Assembly: GCF_025909975.1 (NCBI RefSeq)
Contig: NZ_JAPCIO010000005.1
Coordinates: forward strand, 140,006-204,005
From: Flavobacterium lacisediminis
GTDB lineage: Bacteria; Bacteroidota; Bacteroidia; Flavobacteriales; Flavobacteriaceae
Length of the DNA: 64,000 nucleotides
Direction: 5' to 3'
Positions 26,349 through 34,764 of this stretch are shown here, one piece after another. The number at the start of each line of letters is the position of its first letter. The stretch's first letter is position 1. The position numbers and the translations under genes were made by a program. The notes under the pieces are model-generated. The model made no database searches. It was not told the origin of the DNA and saw only the letters and a list, made by a program, of their open reading frames with translations.

Positions 26349-27638
26349 ATGAAAAAATCGAATATAATATATGCATCAATAGTAGGAGCAATAATCCTTG
26401 CTATTATTTTATATTTTTCTTTGCGTCATACGGAAGGCGATGGACACGTACATACAGATGGTGAAGCTCATACAGAAGAAAGCCATTCTGAAGAAAAAGA
26501 ACCAACAACAATTAAAGAAGTTGAATTAAATGAAGCTCAGTTTAAAGCATCAAGTATAACATTAGGTACTTTTTCAGATAAAAATTTAAGCGAAGTAATT
26601 AAGGCTAACGGCTATACGAAGTTACCACCACAAAATCAAGCGGATGTATCTGTTTTTACTACAGGAATTGTAAAAACAATAAATGTAATCGAGGGACAAA
26701 GAGTAAGTAAAGGGCAAACTATTGCTACAATTGAAAGTCCTGAATTTACTAAAATTCAAGAAGCTTATCTAACTTCAAAAAGTAATTTAGAGTTTCTAAA
26801 ATTAGAATTTGAAAGACAAAAAACATTAAGTGATGAAGAAGTAAATTCTAAAAAAGTTTTTCAAAAAACTAAATCAGATTATGAAATTGAAAGAGCAAGG
26901 TTTAATTCATTACAAAAGCAATTGAATACTTTACACATTAGTGGTAATGGAAACACTACGGCAACTGTTCCAGTTGTTGCTCCAATTTCAGGAAATATTA
27001 CAGAAATTTATATTAAAATTGGTAGTAATGTAGAAGCAGGTAAACCCTTAATGAATATAGTCGATAATTCTAAATTACACGTAGATTTATTAGTGTACGA
27101 AAAAGATTTATTCAAAGTAAAACAAGGTCAAAATGTTCGTTTTATCCTAACTAATCAAGGTAATACAGAAATTAATGGAAAAATATTTAGTGTTGGTAAA
27201 TCATTCGAAAACGAAACAAAATCGGTAGCCGTACACGCTGATATTTCAAACTTTCAACAAAAATTAATACCAGGAATGTATGTAAATGCACTTATCGATG
27301 CAGGAGCAAATACAGTTAAAGCTTTACCATCGGAAGCAATTATAAAAGCAGATGGTAGAGAATTTGTTTTTGTTTTAGAAGAAGGTCATAAAGAAGAAGT
27401 AGCTCACGATGAAAAAGACGGACATAATCACGAAGATGGAGACAAGCACGAAGAAGTAGAAGGAAAAACATTCCACTTCCAACGTATTGAAGTAAAAACA
27501 GGAACTTCACAATTAGGATATACACAAGTTACCTTACTTCAAAAAATTGAACCAAACGCAAAAATTGTCTTAAAAGGAGCATACTACATTCAAAGTCATT
27601 TACTGAAAAGTGAAGGCGGTGGCGGTCACGCACATTAA
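26349..27638 (+). CDS. czcB: RND periplasmic adaptor (CzcB-like), His-rich
   Basis: The 429-residue adaptor has an N-terminal membrane anchor and two His/Asp/Glu-rich stretches: residues about 28-52 (EGDGHVHTDGEAHTEE) and about 343-372 near the C-terminal third (EEGHKEEVAHDEKDGHNHED). The core has the expected lipoyl halves (GIVKTINVIEGQRVSKGQ; VVAPISGNITEIYIKIGSNV) around a hairpin. It links the CzcA part to the TolC part of the neighbouring fusion protein. The His-rich loops suit Zn/Co/Ni binding. It starts 11 bp after the pump gene. Confidence 0.88.
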   Translation: MKKSNIIYASIVGAIILAIILYFSLRHTEGDGHVHTDGEAHTEESHSEEKEPTTIKEVELNEAQFKASSITLGTFSDKNLSEVIKANGYTKLPPQNQADVSVFTTGIVKTINVIEGQRVSKGQTIATIESPEFTKIQEAYLTSKSNLEFLKLEFERQKTLSDEEVNSKKVFQKTKSDYEIERARFNSLQKQLNTLHISGNGNTTATVPVVAPISGNITEIYIKIGSNVEAGKPLMNIVDNSKLHVDLLVYEKDLFKVKQGQNVRFILTNQGNTEINGKIFSVGKSFENETKSVAVHADISNFQQKLIPGMYVNALIDAGANTVKALPSEAIIKADGREFVFVLEEGHKEEVAHDEKDGHNHEDGDKHEEVEGKTFHFQRIEVKTGTSQLGYTQVTLLQKIEPNAKIVLKGAYYIQSHLLKSEGGGGHAH

Positions 27639-27668
27639 TAATTAATTTAACTCTAATAAACATAAAAA

Positions 27669-27986
27669 ATGAAGAAATCAATTTTAATAATAGCTTTTGC
27701 TATTGCAACATTTAGTACAGTTTCTTGTAACAAAAAAGAAAATACAGAAGCTACAACTGGACACGAAGGACATAATCACAAAGAAGGAGAAGCTCAAAAA
27801 TTAGCTTACGAATGTCCAATGGATTGTGAAAAAGGTAAAACGTACGATAAAAAAGGAAACTGTCCTGTTTGCAAAATGGAATTAATTGAAGCCAAAGCTG
27901 ATAATCACGAAGGTCACGACCATTCAAAAGAAAATCACGAAGGACACGATCATTCAAAAGAGAGCCACGAAGGACATAATCATTAG
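27669..27986 (+). CDS. metal-binding lipoprotein with YECPMDC...CPVCKM motif
   Basis: The 105-residue lipoprotein (TVSCN, Cys 20) has one heavy-metal-binding motif, YECPMDCEKGKTYDKKG then CPVCKMEL, and a C-terminal tail of three His-rich repeats of the form NHEGHDHSKE. It is likely a periplasmic metal buffer or chaperone for the CzcB/CzcA complex. The C-terminal repeat number may vary between strains. Confidence 0.8.
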   Translation: MKKSILIIAFAIATFSTVSCNKKENTEATTGHEGHNHKEGEAQKLAYECPMDCEKGKTYDKKGNCPVCKMELIEAKADNHEGHDHSKENHEGHDHSKESHEGHNH

Positions 27987-28043
27987 TCTAATAAGTTAAT
28001 TATGAAATCGATGATTCACGAAAACCAAAAAACAATAAAAATT

Positions 28044-28403
28044 ATGAGTAAAAATCCAATATTAAAAACATTTGTGTTAGCTGTATCATTATTTTTCTTT
28101 TCAAATTTTGTATCGGCACAAAAAACTACTCAAAAAGTAGTAATAAAAACATTTTTACATTGCGACCATTGTAAAGAATGTGAAACCTGTGGACAAAAAT
28201 TCAAAACTGAAATGCTTAAAATTAAAGGTGTTAAGATGTACGAATTAGATGATAAAGCAATGACTTTTACCATTTATTACAATTCAAAGAAAACTACTTT
28301 ACAAGCCATTAAAGATGGTATTTCTAAGTTAGGTTATGATGCAGATGATGTAAAAGCTAATCCAGAAGCTTATGAAAGTTTAGATGGTTGTTGTAAAGCA
28401 TAA
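28044..28403 (+). CDS. secreted HMA-domain protein
   Basis: The ATG at 28044 starts a clear signal peptide (MSKNPILKTFVLAVSLFFFS ending VSAQ), so the longer frame from 28002 is rejected. The mature part is a heavy-metal-associated fold with an unusual Cys cluster, HCDHCKECETCGQ, and a terminal CC. It would bind metal in the periplasm, probably passing it to the efflux system. It is preceded by the lipoprotein gene and followed after 2 bp by a DUF3703 gene. Confidence 0.75.
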   Translation: MSKNPILKTFVLAVSLFFFSNFVSAQKTTQKVVIKTFLHCDHCKECETCGQKFKTEMLKIKGVKMYELDDKAMTFTIYYNSKKTTLQAIKDGISKLGYDADDVKANPEAYESLDGCCKA

Positions 28404-28405
28404 AT

Positions 28406-28771
28406 ATGAACTTTACTATTAAAATGCCAAATAAACTAATTCCTTTTTATCAAAAAGAGTTAGAAATATTTAAGGATAATTTACAGCAAGATAATTTGCA
28501 AAATGCTTGGTGTCATTTAGAACGAGCACATATTATAGCACAAAAATATCCTTGTGAACACACATCTGTTCATTGGAAAATGTTACAATTTGGCATTAAG
28601 ATAAAAAGTTCAAAAGAAGTTATTGGTCAAATACCAAGATTATTGGTCGGTGGTGTAAAATCATTTGTTGGTCATATTCCATTAGGTAATACAGGTGGTG
28701 CGAATGTACCACCTTTAAAAACAATGGAAATACCAGAGGATATTCAAGAAATTTTAAAGTTGAACGCTTAA
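28406..28771 (+). CDS. DUF3703 family protein
   Basis: The 121-residue protein shows the DUF3703 pattern: AWCHLERAHIIAQ, then HTSVHWKML, GQIPRLLVGGVKS and the end block HIPLGNTGGANVPP followed by MEIPEDIQEIL. The family is small, cytosolic and of unknown function, but often neighbours heavy-metal resistance genes; conserved His residues suggest metal binding. It lies 2 bp after the HMA gene and 10 bp before the P-type ATPase gene, fully inside the operon. Confidence 0.75.
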   Translation: MNFTIKMPNKLIPFYQKELEIFKDNLQQDNLQNAWCHLERAHIIAQKYPCEHTSVHWKMLQFGIKIKSSKEVIGQIPRLLVGGVKSFVGHIPLGNTGGANVPPLKTMEIPEDIQEILKLNA

Positions 28772-28781
28772 TTTATATAGT

Positions 28782-30773
28782 ATGGAACATAAACACATTT
28801 ATGACAAAGATGGAAAACAAATTTGTTGTTCATTAGAAGATAAGATTAATAATGATAGTGAACATCATTCTGATGGTGATGGTCACGACCACGACCATTC
28901 TAACCAAGAAAAATCTACGTTTCAAATGTTTTTGCCAGCAATTATGAGCTTGGTGTTATTGATGTTTGCCATTGGATTGGATAACTATTTTACCCCATCT
29001 TGGTTTACAGGTTATATTAGAATAGGTTGGTATATTTTAGCGTACATTCCAGTTGGTTTTCCTGTTATAAAAGATGCATTTGAAAGCATCAAAAAGGGCG
29101 ATATTTTTTCAGAATTTCTATTAATGAGTATTGCTACAATTGGTGCTTTTGCAATTGCCGAATTTCCCGAAGGTGTAGCAGTAATGTTATTTTATGCCAT
29201 TGGCGAAATCTTTCAAGCATTAGCCGTAAAAAGAGCTAAAGCCAATATCAAAACCTTACTCGACCAACGACCAGACGAAGTAACTATTCTCGAAAATAAT
29301 GTTGCTAAAACAATCAAAGCATCAAATGCAAAGATTGGAGATATTATTCAATTAAAAGCAGGTGAAAAATTAGGATTAGATGGCGAATTACTTTCAGATA
29401 CTGCTTCTTTCAATACGGCTGCATTAACAGGAGAAAGTAAACCAGACACAAAAGCAAAAGGCGAAACTGTTTTAGCAGGAATGATAAACTTAAATTCGGT
29501 TTGTCAAGTAAAAGTGACTGTTGCTTACACCGATAGTAAATTGTCAAAAATTCTCGAAATGGTGCAAGATGCTACTGCCAAAAAAGCACCAACCGAATTA
29601 TTTATCAGAAAGTTTGCCAAAATATATACACCAATTGTAGTTGCTTTAGCTATCGCAATATGTGTTGTACCGATGTTATTTGTAGAAAATTACCAGTTTA
29701 GAGATTGGTTGTATCGAGCTTTAGTTTTCTTAGTTATTTCATGTCCTTGTGCATTAGTTATAAGTATTCCTTTAGGATATTTTGGTGGAATTGGAGCAGC
29801 TTCTAAAAACGGAATTCTTTTCAAAGGAAGTAACTTCCTTGATGTTATGGCTTCGGTTCAAAATGTTGTAATGGATAAAACAGGTACAATGACGGAAGGA
29901 GTTTTTAAAGTGCAAGAAGTTATTTTTAATTCCGATTTCAACAAAGATGAAATCTTACAATTGGTAAATGCTTTAGAAAGTCAAAGTACACACCCTGTAG
30001 CAACTGCCATTCATCAATTTGTTGGAAATATTGATAGTACTATAACACTAAAAGATGTAGAAGAAATATCAGGACACGGATTAAAAGCCTATGTAAATAG
30101 TAAAGAATTATTAGTGGGTAATTTCAAACTAATGGATAAATTTTCTATAGCTTATGATATTGACCCAACAAGTATCGTTTACACATTGATTGCTGTAGCT
30201 TACGATAAAAAATTTGTTGGCTATCTAACTATTGCTGATAGTATAAAAGAAGATGCACAAATTACAATCGATAAATTAAAAGCTTTAGGTATAAAAACCA
30301 CAATGTTAAGTGGTGATAAAAATACTGTAGTTCAATTTGTAGCTCAAAAACTTGGAATTACAAACGCTTTCGGTGATTTACTTCCTGAAGACAAGGTAAA
30401 CAAAGTAAAAGAAATCATTGCTAAAAACGAAACCGTAGCTTTTGTTGGTGATGGTGTGAATGATGCACCAGTAGTTGCTTTAAGTAATGTTGGTATTGCA
30501 ATGGGTGGTTTGGGTAGCGATGCCACAATTGAAACTGCCGATGTAGTTATTCAAGATGATAAACCAAGTAAAATTCCAATTGCAATAAACATCGGTAAAC
30601 AAACCAAGAAAATTGTTTGGCAAAATATAATTTTGGCTTTTAGTGTTAAGGCAATTGTTTTAGTTCTCGGCGCAGGTGGTTTAGCTACTATGTGGGAAGC
30701 CGTTTTTGCAGATGTCGGTGTGGCGTTATTAGCTATTTTAAATGCGGTTAGAATACAAAGGATGAAGTTTTAA
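28782..30773 (+). CDS. zntA: Zn/Cd/Co-type P1B ATPase (ZntA/CadA-like)
   Basis: The 663-residue pump has a His/Cys N-terminal tail (ICCSLEDK, then HHSDGDGHDHDHS) instead of an HMA domain. It has TGES (LTGESKPD), the metal site SCPCALVISIPLGYFGGIGAASKNG (CPC about 321-323), DKTGT (D about 365) and GDGVNDAPV. The CPC-ALVISIPLGYFGG context is typical of divalent-metal exporters and differs from the copper pump in this window. It would move Zn(II), Cd(II) or Co(II) to the periplasm for the CzcA-TolC system. It is the last gene of the operon and is followed by a terminator. Confidence 0.9.
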   Translation: MEHKHIYDKDGKQICCSLEDKINNDSEHHSDGDGHDHDHSNQEKSTFQMFLPAIMSLVLLMFAIGLDNYFTPSWFTGYIRIGWYILAYIPVGFPVIKDAFESIKKGDIFSEFLLMSIATIGAFAIAEFPEGVAVMLFYAIGEIFQALAVKRAKANIKTLLDQRPDEVTILENNVAKTIKASNAKIGDIIQLKAGEKLGLDGELLSDTASFNTAALTGESKPDTKAKGETVLAGMINLNSVCQVKVTVAYTDSKLSKILEMVQDATAKKAPTELFIRKFAKIYTPIVVALAIAICVVPMLFVENYQFRDWLYRALVFLVISCPCALVISIPLGYFGGIGAASKNGILFKGSNFLDVMASVQNVVMDKTGTMTEGVFKVQEVIFNSDFNKDEILQLVNALESQSTHPVATAIHQFVGNIDSTITLKDVEEISGHGLKAYVNSKELLVGNFKLMDKFSIAYDIDPTSIVYTLIAVAYDKKFVGYLTIADSIKEDAQITIDKLKALGIKTTMLSGDKNTVVQFVAQKLGITNAFGDLLPEDKVNKVKEIIAKNETVAFVGDGVNDAPVVALSNVGIAMGGLGSDATIETADVVIQDDKPSKIPIAINIGKQTKKIVWQNIILAFSVKAIVLVLGAGGLATMWEAVFADVGVALLAILNAVRIQRMKF

Positions 30774-30792
30774 AGTTAATTATATAGTTATA

Positions 30793-30830
30793 AAAAGATG
30801 TTTACTAATTTAAGTAAGCATCTTTTTTTT
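30793..30830 (+). terminator. intrinsic terminator after the Zn/Cd operon
   Basis: AAGATGTTTACT and AGTAAGCATCTT form a 12-bp stem (one G-T pair) around a 6-nt loop, followed by a run of T. It lies 20 bp after the ATPase stop codon. The rest of the gap to umuD (to 31004) holds no gene; a 64-codon frame at 30798 overlaps the terminator and is not credible. Confidence 0.8.
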
Positions 30831-30989
30831 GTATATATTCATTACCTCATTCATATGCACAAAAATCGCTCCTATGCCTGTACCGAAAACAATCGGTATC
30901 CAAGTATTCCTAGCATCAATGCTGCCGTTTGCTTCATTTCGTTAATAACTATTTTTACAACATTATTATTTTCTATTACAATACTTACT

Positions 30990-30997
30990 TAATTTTG
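30990..30997 (+). promoter_or_regulatory. -7 promoter element of umuD
   Basis: TAATTTTG fits TAnnTTTG and ends only 7 bp before the umuD start codon, so the transcript would have almost no leader. No clear -33 TTTG is visible at the expected distance. Confidence 0.45.
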
Positions 30998-31004
30998 TAG
31001 AACT

Positions 31005-31454
31005 ATGAAATTAAAAAGTTTACATACAACCGAAGTTTTCGAGTTTTACGCACCTGATTATTCAACAGAATTAGAACTACCATATGTTGATGTAGGTATT
31101 AGTGCCGGTTTCCCTTCTCCTGCAGATGACTTTATCGAATTAACAATAGACTTAAATAGAGAATTAATAAAACATAAAGACAGTACTTTTTTCGCCAAAG
31201 TAAAAGGGGATTCCATGAAAAACGCAGGTATTTTCGATGGCGATTTACTAATCATTGATAAAAGCTTAGAACCGCAAGATGGAAAAATAGCGATTTGTCA
31301 AATAGATGGAGATTTTACAGTAAAAAGAATCAAAAAAGAAAATGGAGTAGTTTGGTTAATAGCTGAAAATGAAGACTACAAACCCATAAAAGTAACAGAA
31401 GAAAACGAACTAATGATTTGGGGAATAGTAATCCATAGCATTAAAACATTTTAG
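31005..31454 (+). CDS. umuD: UmuD-like S24 peptidase (DNA polymerase V accessory subunit)
   Basis: The 149-residue protein has the LexA/UmuD self-cleavage site ISAGFPSP (A34-G35), the catalytic serine in VKGDSM (S70) and the catalytic lysine in FTVKRIK (K107). After RecA-induced cleavage, UmuD' joins UmuC to form the translesion polymerase. The gene is transcribed toward umuC but is separated from it by one small gene. Such umuDC pairs are often carried on mobile elements. Confidence 0.9.
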   Translation: MKLKSLHTTEVFEFYAPDYSTELELPYVDVGISAGFPSPADDFIELTIDLNRELIKHKDSTFFAKVKGDSMKNAGIFDGDLLIIDKSLEPQDGKIAICQIDGDFTVKRIKKENGVVWLIAENEDYKPIKVTEENELMIWGIVIHSIKTF

Positions 31455-31460
31455 TTAGTT

Positions 31461-31832
31461 ATGGATAGATTTAATTTAATTATCAATCATTTAGAAAGAA
31501 TAAAATCAAACACAGCTAATAACGAAGATTATAAATTTATTGAGGATATTATCAAAATAGAAGCTGCAAATTACAACACATTTTCAAAGCTTATTTACGA
31601 TATTTTTCTCTTTTTTGTTCAGGATGTAAAAGATTCAAATTACACATTTGAGGCTTATAAATCGTGGTATATCAAAACGAAAGAATTAGAAATGTTTTGG
31701 GATGGTCGAGATAGTTATCTTATACTTTGGGATATTAGTACTGGAGATAGAAAAACGCTCAAAATAGAAAATTCCGATATTACTAACTTTAAATTAATTG
31801 AAGAATACTTGGAAATTATTTCCAAAAACTGA
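31461..31832 (+). CDS. hypothetical protein between umuD and umuC
   Basis: The 123-residue acidic protein has no signal peptide, membrane helix or recognised motif. It begins 6 bp after umuD and ends 34 bp before umuC, so it is within the SOS unit. Features include Tyr/Asp-rich segments (NEDYKFIEDII; FEAYKSWYIKTKE; FWDGRDSYLILWDIS). umuD and umuC are usually adjacent, so this is either an inserted gene or a local accessory subunit. Confidence 0.6.
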   Translation: MDRFNLIINHLERIKSNTANNEDYKFIEDIIKIEAANYNTFSKLIYDIFLFFVQDVKDSNYTFEAYKSWYIKTKELEMFWDGRDSYLILWDISTGDRKTLKIENSDITNFKLIEEYLEIISKN

Positions 31833-31866
31833 ACACTAATAACTGAACACTGAACACTGTTTAAAA

Positions 31867-33126
31867 ATGTTTGCCTTAGTAGACTGCAACAACTTTTACG
31901 CCTCTTGCCAAAGAGTATTTGAACCACATTTAATTGGAAAACCAGTAGTAATACTTTCCAATAATGATGGTTGTGTTATTGCGCGTTCTAACGAAGCTAA
32001 AGCATTAGGTATTCCAATGGGTGCTCCTGCATTCGAATTCAAAAAACTATTCGAAGACAATAATGTATTTGTCTATTCTTCAAACTATGCACTGTATGGT
32101 GACATGAGCAGCAGAGTAATGAACATACTTTCAACTTTTACACCCGATATTGAAGTATATAGTATTGATGAAGCTTTCTTAAAATTTGAAGGATTTGAAT
32201 TCTTTAACCTGGAAGAATACGGAATAAAAATTCAAAAGACTGTAACTAAAAATACAGGAATTCCCATAAGTGTAGGATTTGCACCAACCAAAGCACTAGC
32301 TAAAGTAGCCAATAAAATAGCAAAGAAGTTCCCTGAACGAACTAAAAGTGTCTATGTGATAGATACTGAAGAAAAGAGAATAAAAGCCCTTAAATGGACT
32401 AAAATTGAAGACGTTTGGGGTATTGGACGAAAACATGCAAAACGCTTACAAGCAGTTAATGTTTTTAATGCATATCAATTCACACAATTACACGATGATT
32501 GGGTTAGAAAAGAAATGGCAGTTGTAGGATTGAGATTAAAACATGAATTAGAAGGAAAACCAACATTGGATTTAGAAACTCCAAAAAGTAAAAAAATGAT
32601 TGCTACAACAAGATCATTTGAAAAACCAATGACAAAATTGGAAGATATTTCAGAACGTATAGCAACGTTCACAACTTCCTGTTCCGAAAAACTAAGAAGA
32701 CAAAACAGCCATTGCAACATGATTATGGTTTTTCTTCACACCAACTATTTCAGAAAGGACCAACCTCAATACTCAAGAAATATAGTAATCAATACCGATT
32801 TCCCAACAAACTCCACAATCGAGTTAAACAAGTATGCTCAAATTGGATTAAAAGCAATATTCAAAGAAGGCTACAATTACAAAAAAGCAGGCGTAATAGT
32901 CATGGGCTTAACCCCAAACGACCAAACCCAATTATCACTATTCAACACCTCAAATCCAAAACACCAACCCCTAATGTCAGTAGTTGATAAACTTAATAGA
33001 GCTTATGGCAAAAACAAAATCAAGTTCGCCAATCAATCCCTTGGGAGACAATGGAAAATGAAACAAGAAAAATTATCAAAATCATACACAACAAGATTAG
33101 ACGATATTATAACAATCAAAATTTAA
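31867..33126 (+). CDS. umuC: UmuC-like Y-family DNA polymerase (Pol V catalytic subunit)
   Basis: The 419-residue polymerase begins FALVDCNNFYASCQRVFEP (catalytic D6) and has YSIDEAFL (about residues 98-105) with the second pair of active-site acids. It continues with GFAPTKALAKVANKIAK and the helix-hairpin-helix VWGIGRKHAKRLQ. It copies damaged DNA after SOS induction. The final codons are repeated in decayed form at 38655-38740. A short low-complexity spacer of ACTGAACACT-like units (31831-31858) precedes the start. Confidence 0.92.
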   Translation: MFALVDCNNFYASCQRVFEPHLIGKPVVILSNNDGCVIARSNEAKALGIPMGAPAFEFKKLFEDNNVFVYSSNYALYGDMSSRVMNILSTFTPDIEVYSIDEAFLKFEGFEFFNLEEYGIKIQKTVTKNTGIPISVGFAPTKALAKVANKIAKKFPERTKSVYVIDTEEKRIKALKWTKIEDVWGIGRKHAKRLQAVNVFNAYQFTQLHDDWVRKEMAVVGLRLKHELEGKPTLDLETPKSKKMIATTRSFEKPMTKLEDISERIATFTTSCSEKLRRQNSHCNMIMVFLHTNYFRKDQPQYSRNIVINTDFPTNSTIELNKYAQIGLKAIFKEGYNYKKAGVIVMGLTPNDQTQLSLFNTSNPKHQPLMSVVDKLNRAYGKNKIKFANQSLGRQWKMKQEKLSKSYTTRLDDIITIKI

Positions 33127-33203
33127 AAAAAATGTATATATTTAATGATATAAAAAGTTAGTTGCAAGGTTGTTGCGACTCGATAATCTAACCACAATTA
33201 ACT

Positions 33204-33701
33204 ATGACAAAAGACACTCCAATAATAAATATCTTAACATATCAACTTCCGTATAATTTAGCTAACCAAATCTATAATGAGTATCAAAGTAGGCTTAAAG
33301 AAACAAACTATTTAATAGAGAATTATAAAACATATAAATCACTAAGAGATAGTTCAAGAACAATTGAACTTTTATTGTCATTATCTATTTTTCATAGAAG
33401 AGTAATAACTAATTTAGACGGAGCAGTCAAATTCTACGGAACGGTAACTAAAAAAGGGAAAACTGACACTATAAGAATTGGAAGCTATGACTTAACTTTT
33501 GAAGAAAAAAATAAAATACTTGCAGTAGTAATTAATTTTAATCACTTACTTGAAAGATTTTCCATTCCACCAATAGTTATGGAGTATCACGAAACAAGAG
33601 AATTTCTAAAGAAAATAATAACATTGAAATCTGAACTTCAAAATGGCAATAAAGAAAAGCGAGAAGGAAACAAAAATAACGAAGAAGATATCCCCTTTTA
33701 A
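33204..33701 (+). CDS. hypothetical protein, first gene of a two-gene unit
   Basis: The 165-residue, mostly helical protein has no recognised domain. It starts 77 bp after umuC. The C-terminal tail is charged (NGNKEKREGNKNNEEDIPF). Its 3' end overlaps the next gene by 59 bp in another frame, a strong sign of translational coupling, so the two products probably work together. The partner is nuclease-like. An immunity, DNA-binding or sensing role is possible but unsupported by motif. Confidence 0.6.
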   Translation: MTKDTPIINILTYQLPYNLANQIYNEYQSRLKETNYLIENYKTYKSLRDSSRTIELLLSLSIFHRRVITNLDGAVKFYGTVTKKGKTDTIRIGSYDLTFEEKNKILAVVINFNHLLERFSIPPIVMEYHETREFLKKIITLKSELQNGNKEKREGNKNNEEDIPF

Positions 33702-34431
33702 AGATTGGATTGAATTTGAAAAGGAAATTAGAACTTTTGCAAATAAATATAAAACTACAGTTGTTAATCAAGCAAAACGAACAAGTGATTATTTTGAAAT
33801 GAGTTGCTTCAATTACATTGTAAGATTTTATGAATTAAATGGTTATGAATTGGAGGCTACAAATTTACAAGCTGGTAGAAGGTATAAATATAAATGTTCT
33901 CCATCTGGTATTCAATCAAATTTTTCACACTTTGAAGCAACTTTTGATTCTGGATCTGAAAAGATTACTTTTGAAATTCACCACAATCTTGCAGTACAAT
34001 CTTCTCACGATAAAAATATTTTTACATCTCCAGATATTGCAGTTATTAAAAAGGATAGAATACAATATACTAAAAGTTATTATGATACAAATACCACTTT
34101 TTCTTTTGTAAATAATAATGATTTAATGACATTTTGTGAGGTTAAACAATTTAATCCTTTTCCAGAATTATTGTTTAATTTCATTGGAGTTTTAAATGAG
34201 TTAAAAAAAGAATACATGATTGACAATGGAATTGAACACATTCCAATTCATATCGCACCAAGTTTAATGATATCCGGAAAGTCTAATAAACAAACTGACA
34301 ATATTAAAGCTTCAATTGAAAAACGATACTGTGTTAACATCCTTTTTGATTTATTCTATAGCTCAACTTATACTTTTTCAAAGGGAAATATAACAAATTT
34401 AAGAAAAACGGGGAAAAAACCCATCAACTAA
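33643..34431 (+). CDS. probable PD-(D/E)XK-type nuclease, second gene of a two-gene unit
   Basis: The 262-residue protein has FTSPDIAVI (about residues 126-134) followed by MTFCEVKQFNPFPELLFNFIG (about 162-182). This gives the D...E-x-K pattern of restriction-like nucleases (D130, E166, K168 approximately), with a preceding conserved-looking KITFEIHHNL block. It overlaps the upstream gene by 59 bp. The stop codon coincides with the end of a group-II-intron-like remnant on the other strand, so the natural C-terminus may have been replaced. The nuclease call rests on motif spacing only. Confidence 0.55.
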   Translation: MAIKKSEKETKITKKISPFKDWIEFEKEIRTFANKYKTTVVNQAKRTSDYFEMSCFNYIVRFYELNGYELEATNLQAGRRYKYKCSPSGIQSNFSHFEATFDSGSEKITFEIHHNLAVQSSHDKNIFTSPDIAVIKKDRIQYTKSYYDTNTTFSFVNNNDLMTFCEVKQFNPFPELLFNFIGVLNELKKEYMIDNGIEHIPIHIAPSLMISGKSNKQTDNIKASIEKRYCVNILFDLFYSSTYTFSKGNITNLRKTGKKPIN

Positions 34432-34520
34432 TCGAGTAGACGGCGAAGCCATTAACTGACGGCGTGCACCTCTCACAATACCGTGCGTACGTGTCACGTA
34501 CTCGGCAGTTAGTAAAGAGT
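34432..34520 (-). mobile_element. 3'-end remnant of a group II intron (domain V/VI-like)
   Basis: Read on the minus strand, the segment gives CTGCCGAGTACGTGACACG, TACGCACGGT and TTGTGAGAGG, resembling a group II intron domain V hairpin and its downstream GUGAGAGG linker. A smaller hairpin follows (GGCTTCGCC, domain VI-like) and the stretch ends in CTACTCGAT, with the usual AY 3' end. No reverse transcriptase ORF accompanies it, so only the tail remains. The region from 34521 to 34764 has no gene; it may be further intron or degraded leader sequence. Confidence 0.5.
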
Positions 34521-34764
34521 TGGGTTAAATTGTAAATGTAATTCGGTTAAGGATAAAAAACCTCTTTTCTTCAAGCGTTGTAAAGTGATGGTTTTGCCTA
34601 AAATAGGGCTTTGTGCAATAGCCAAATCTGATGAGATGCTTAAGTAAAAATACAACTATTTCACTATATTTGTTAATAAGATTGTGAGGTTTTTTCTCAG
34701 TCTGTCGTTTATTGCAAGTGTAAAGAGATGTCTACAGACGAAATAATTTTAGAAAACAAGTAAA

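Noticed and set aside
28002..28043. Upstream start for the secreted HMA protein
   Set aside because: The signal peptide begins at 28044; the extra N-terminal residues would disrupt it.
30798..30992. 64-codon ORF between zntA and umuD
   Set aside because: It begins inside the terminator stem and ends inside the umuD promoter element.
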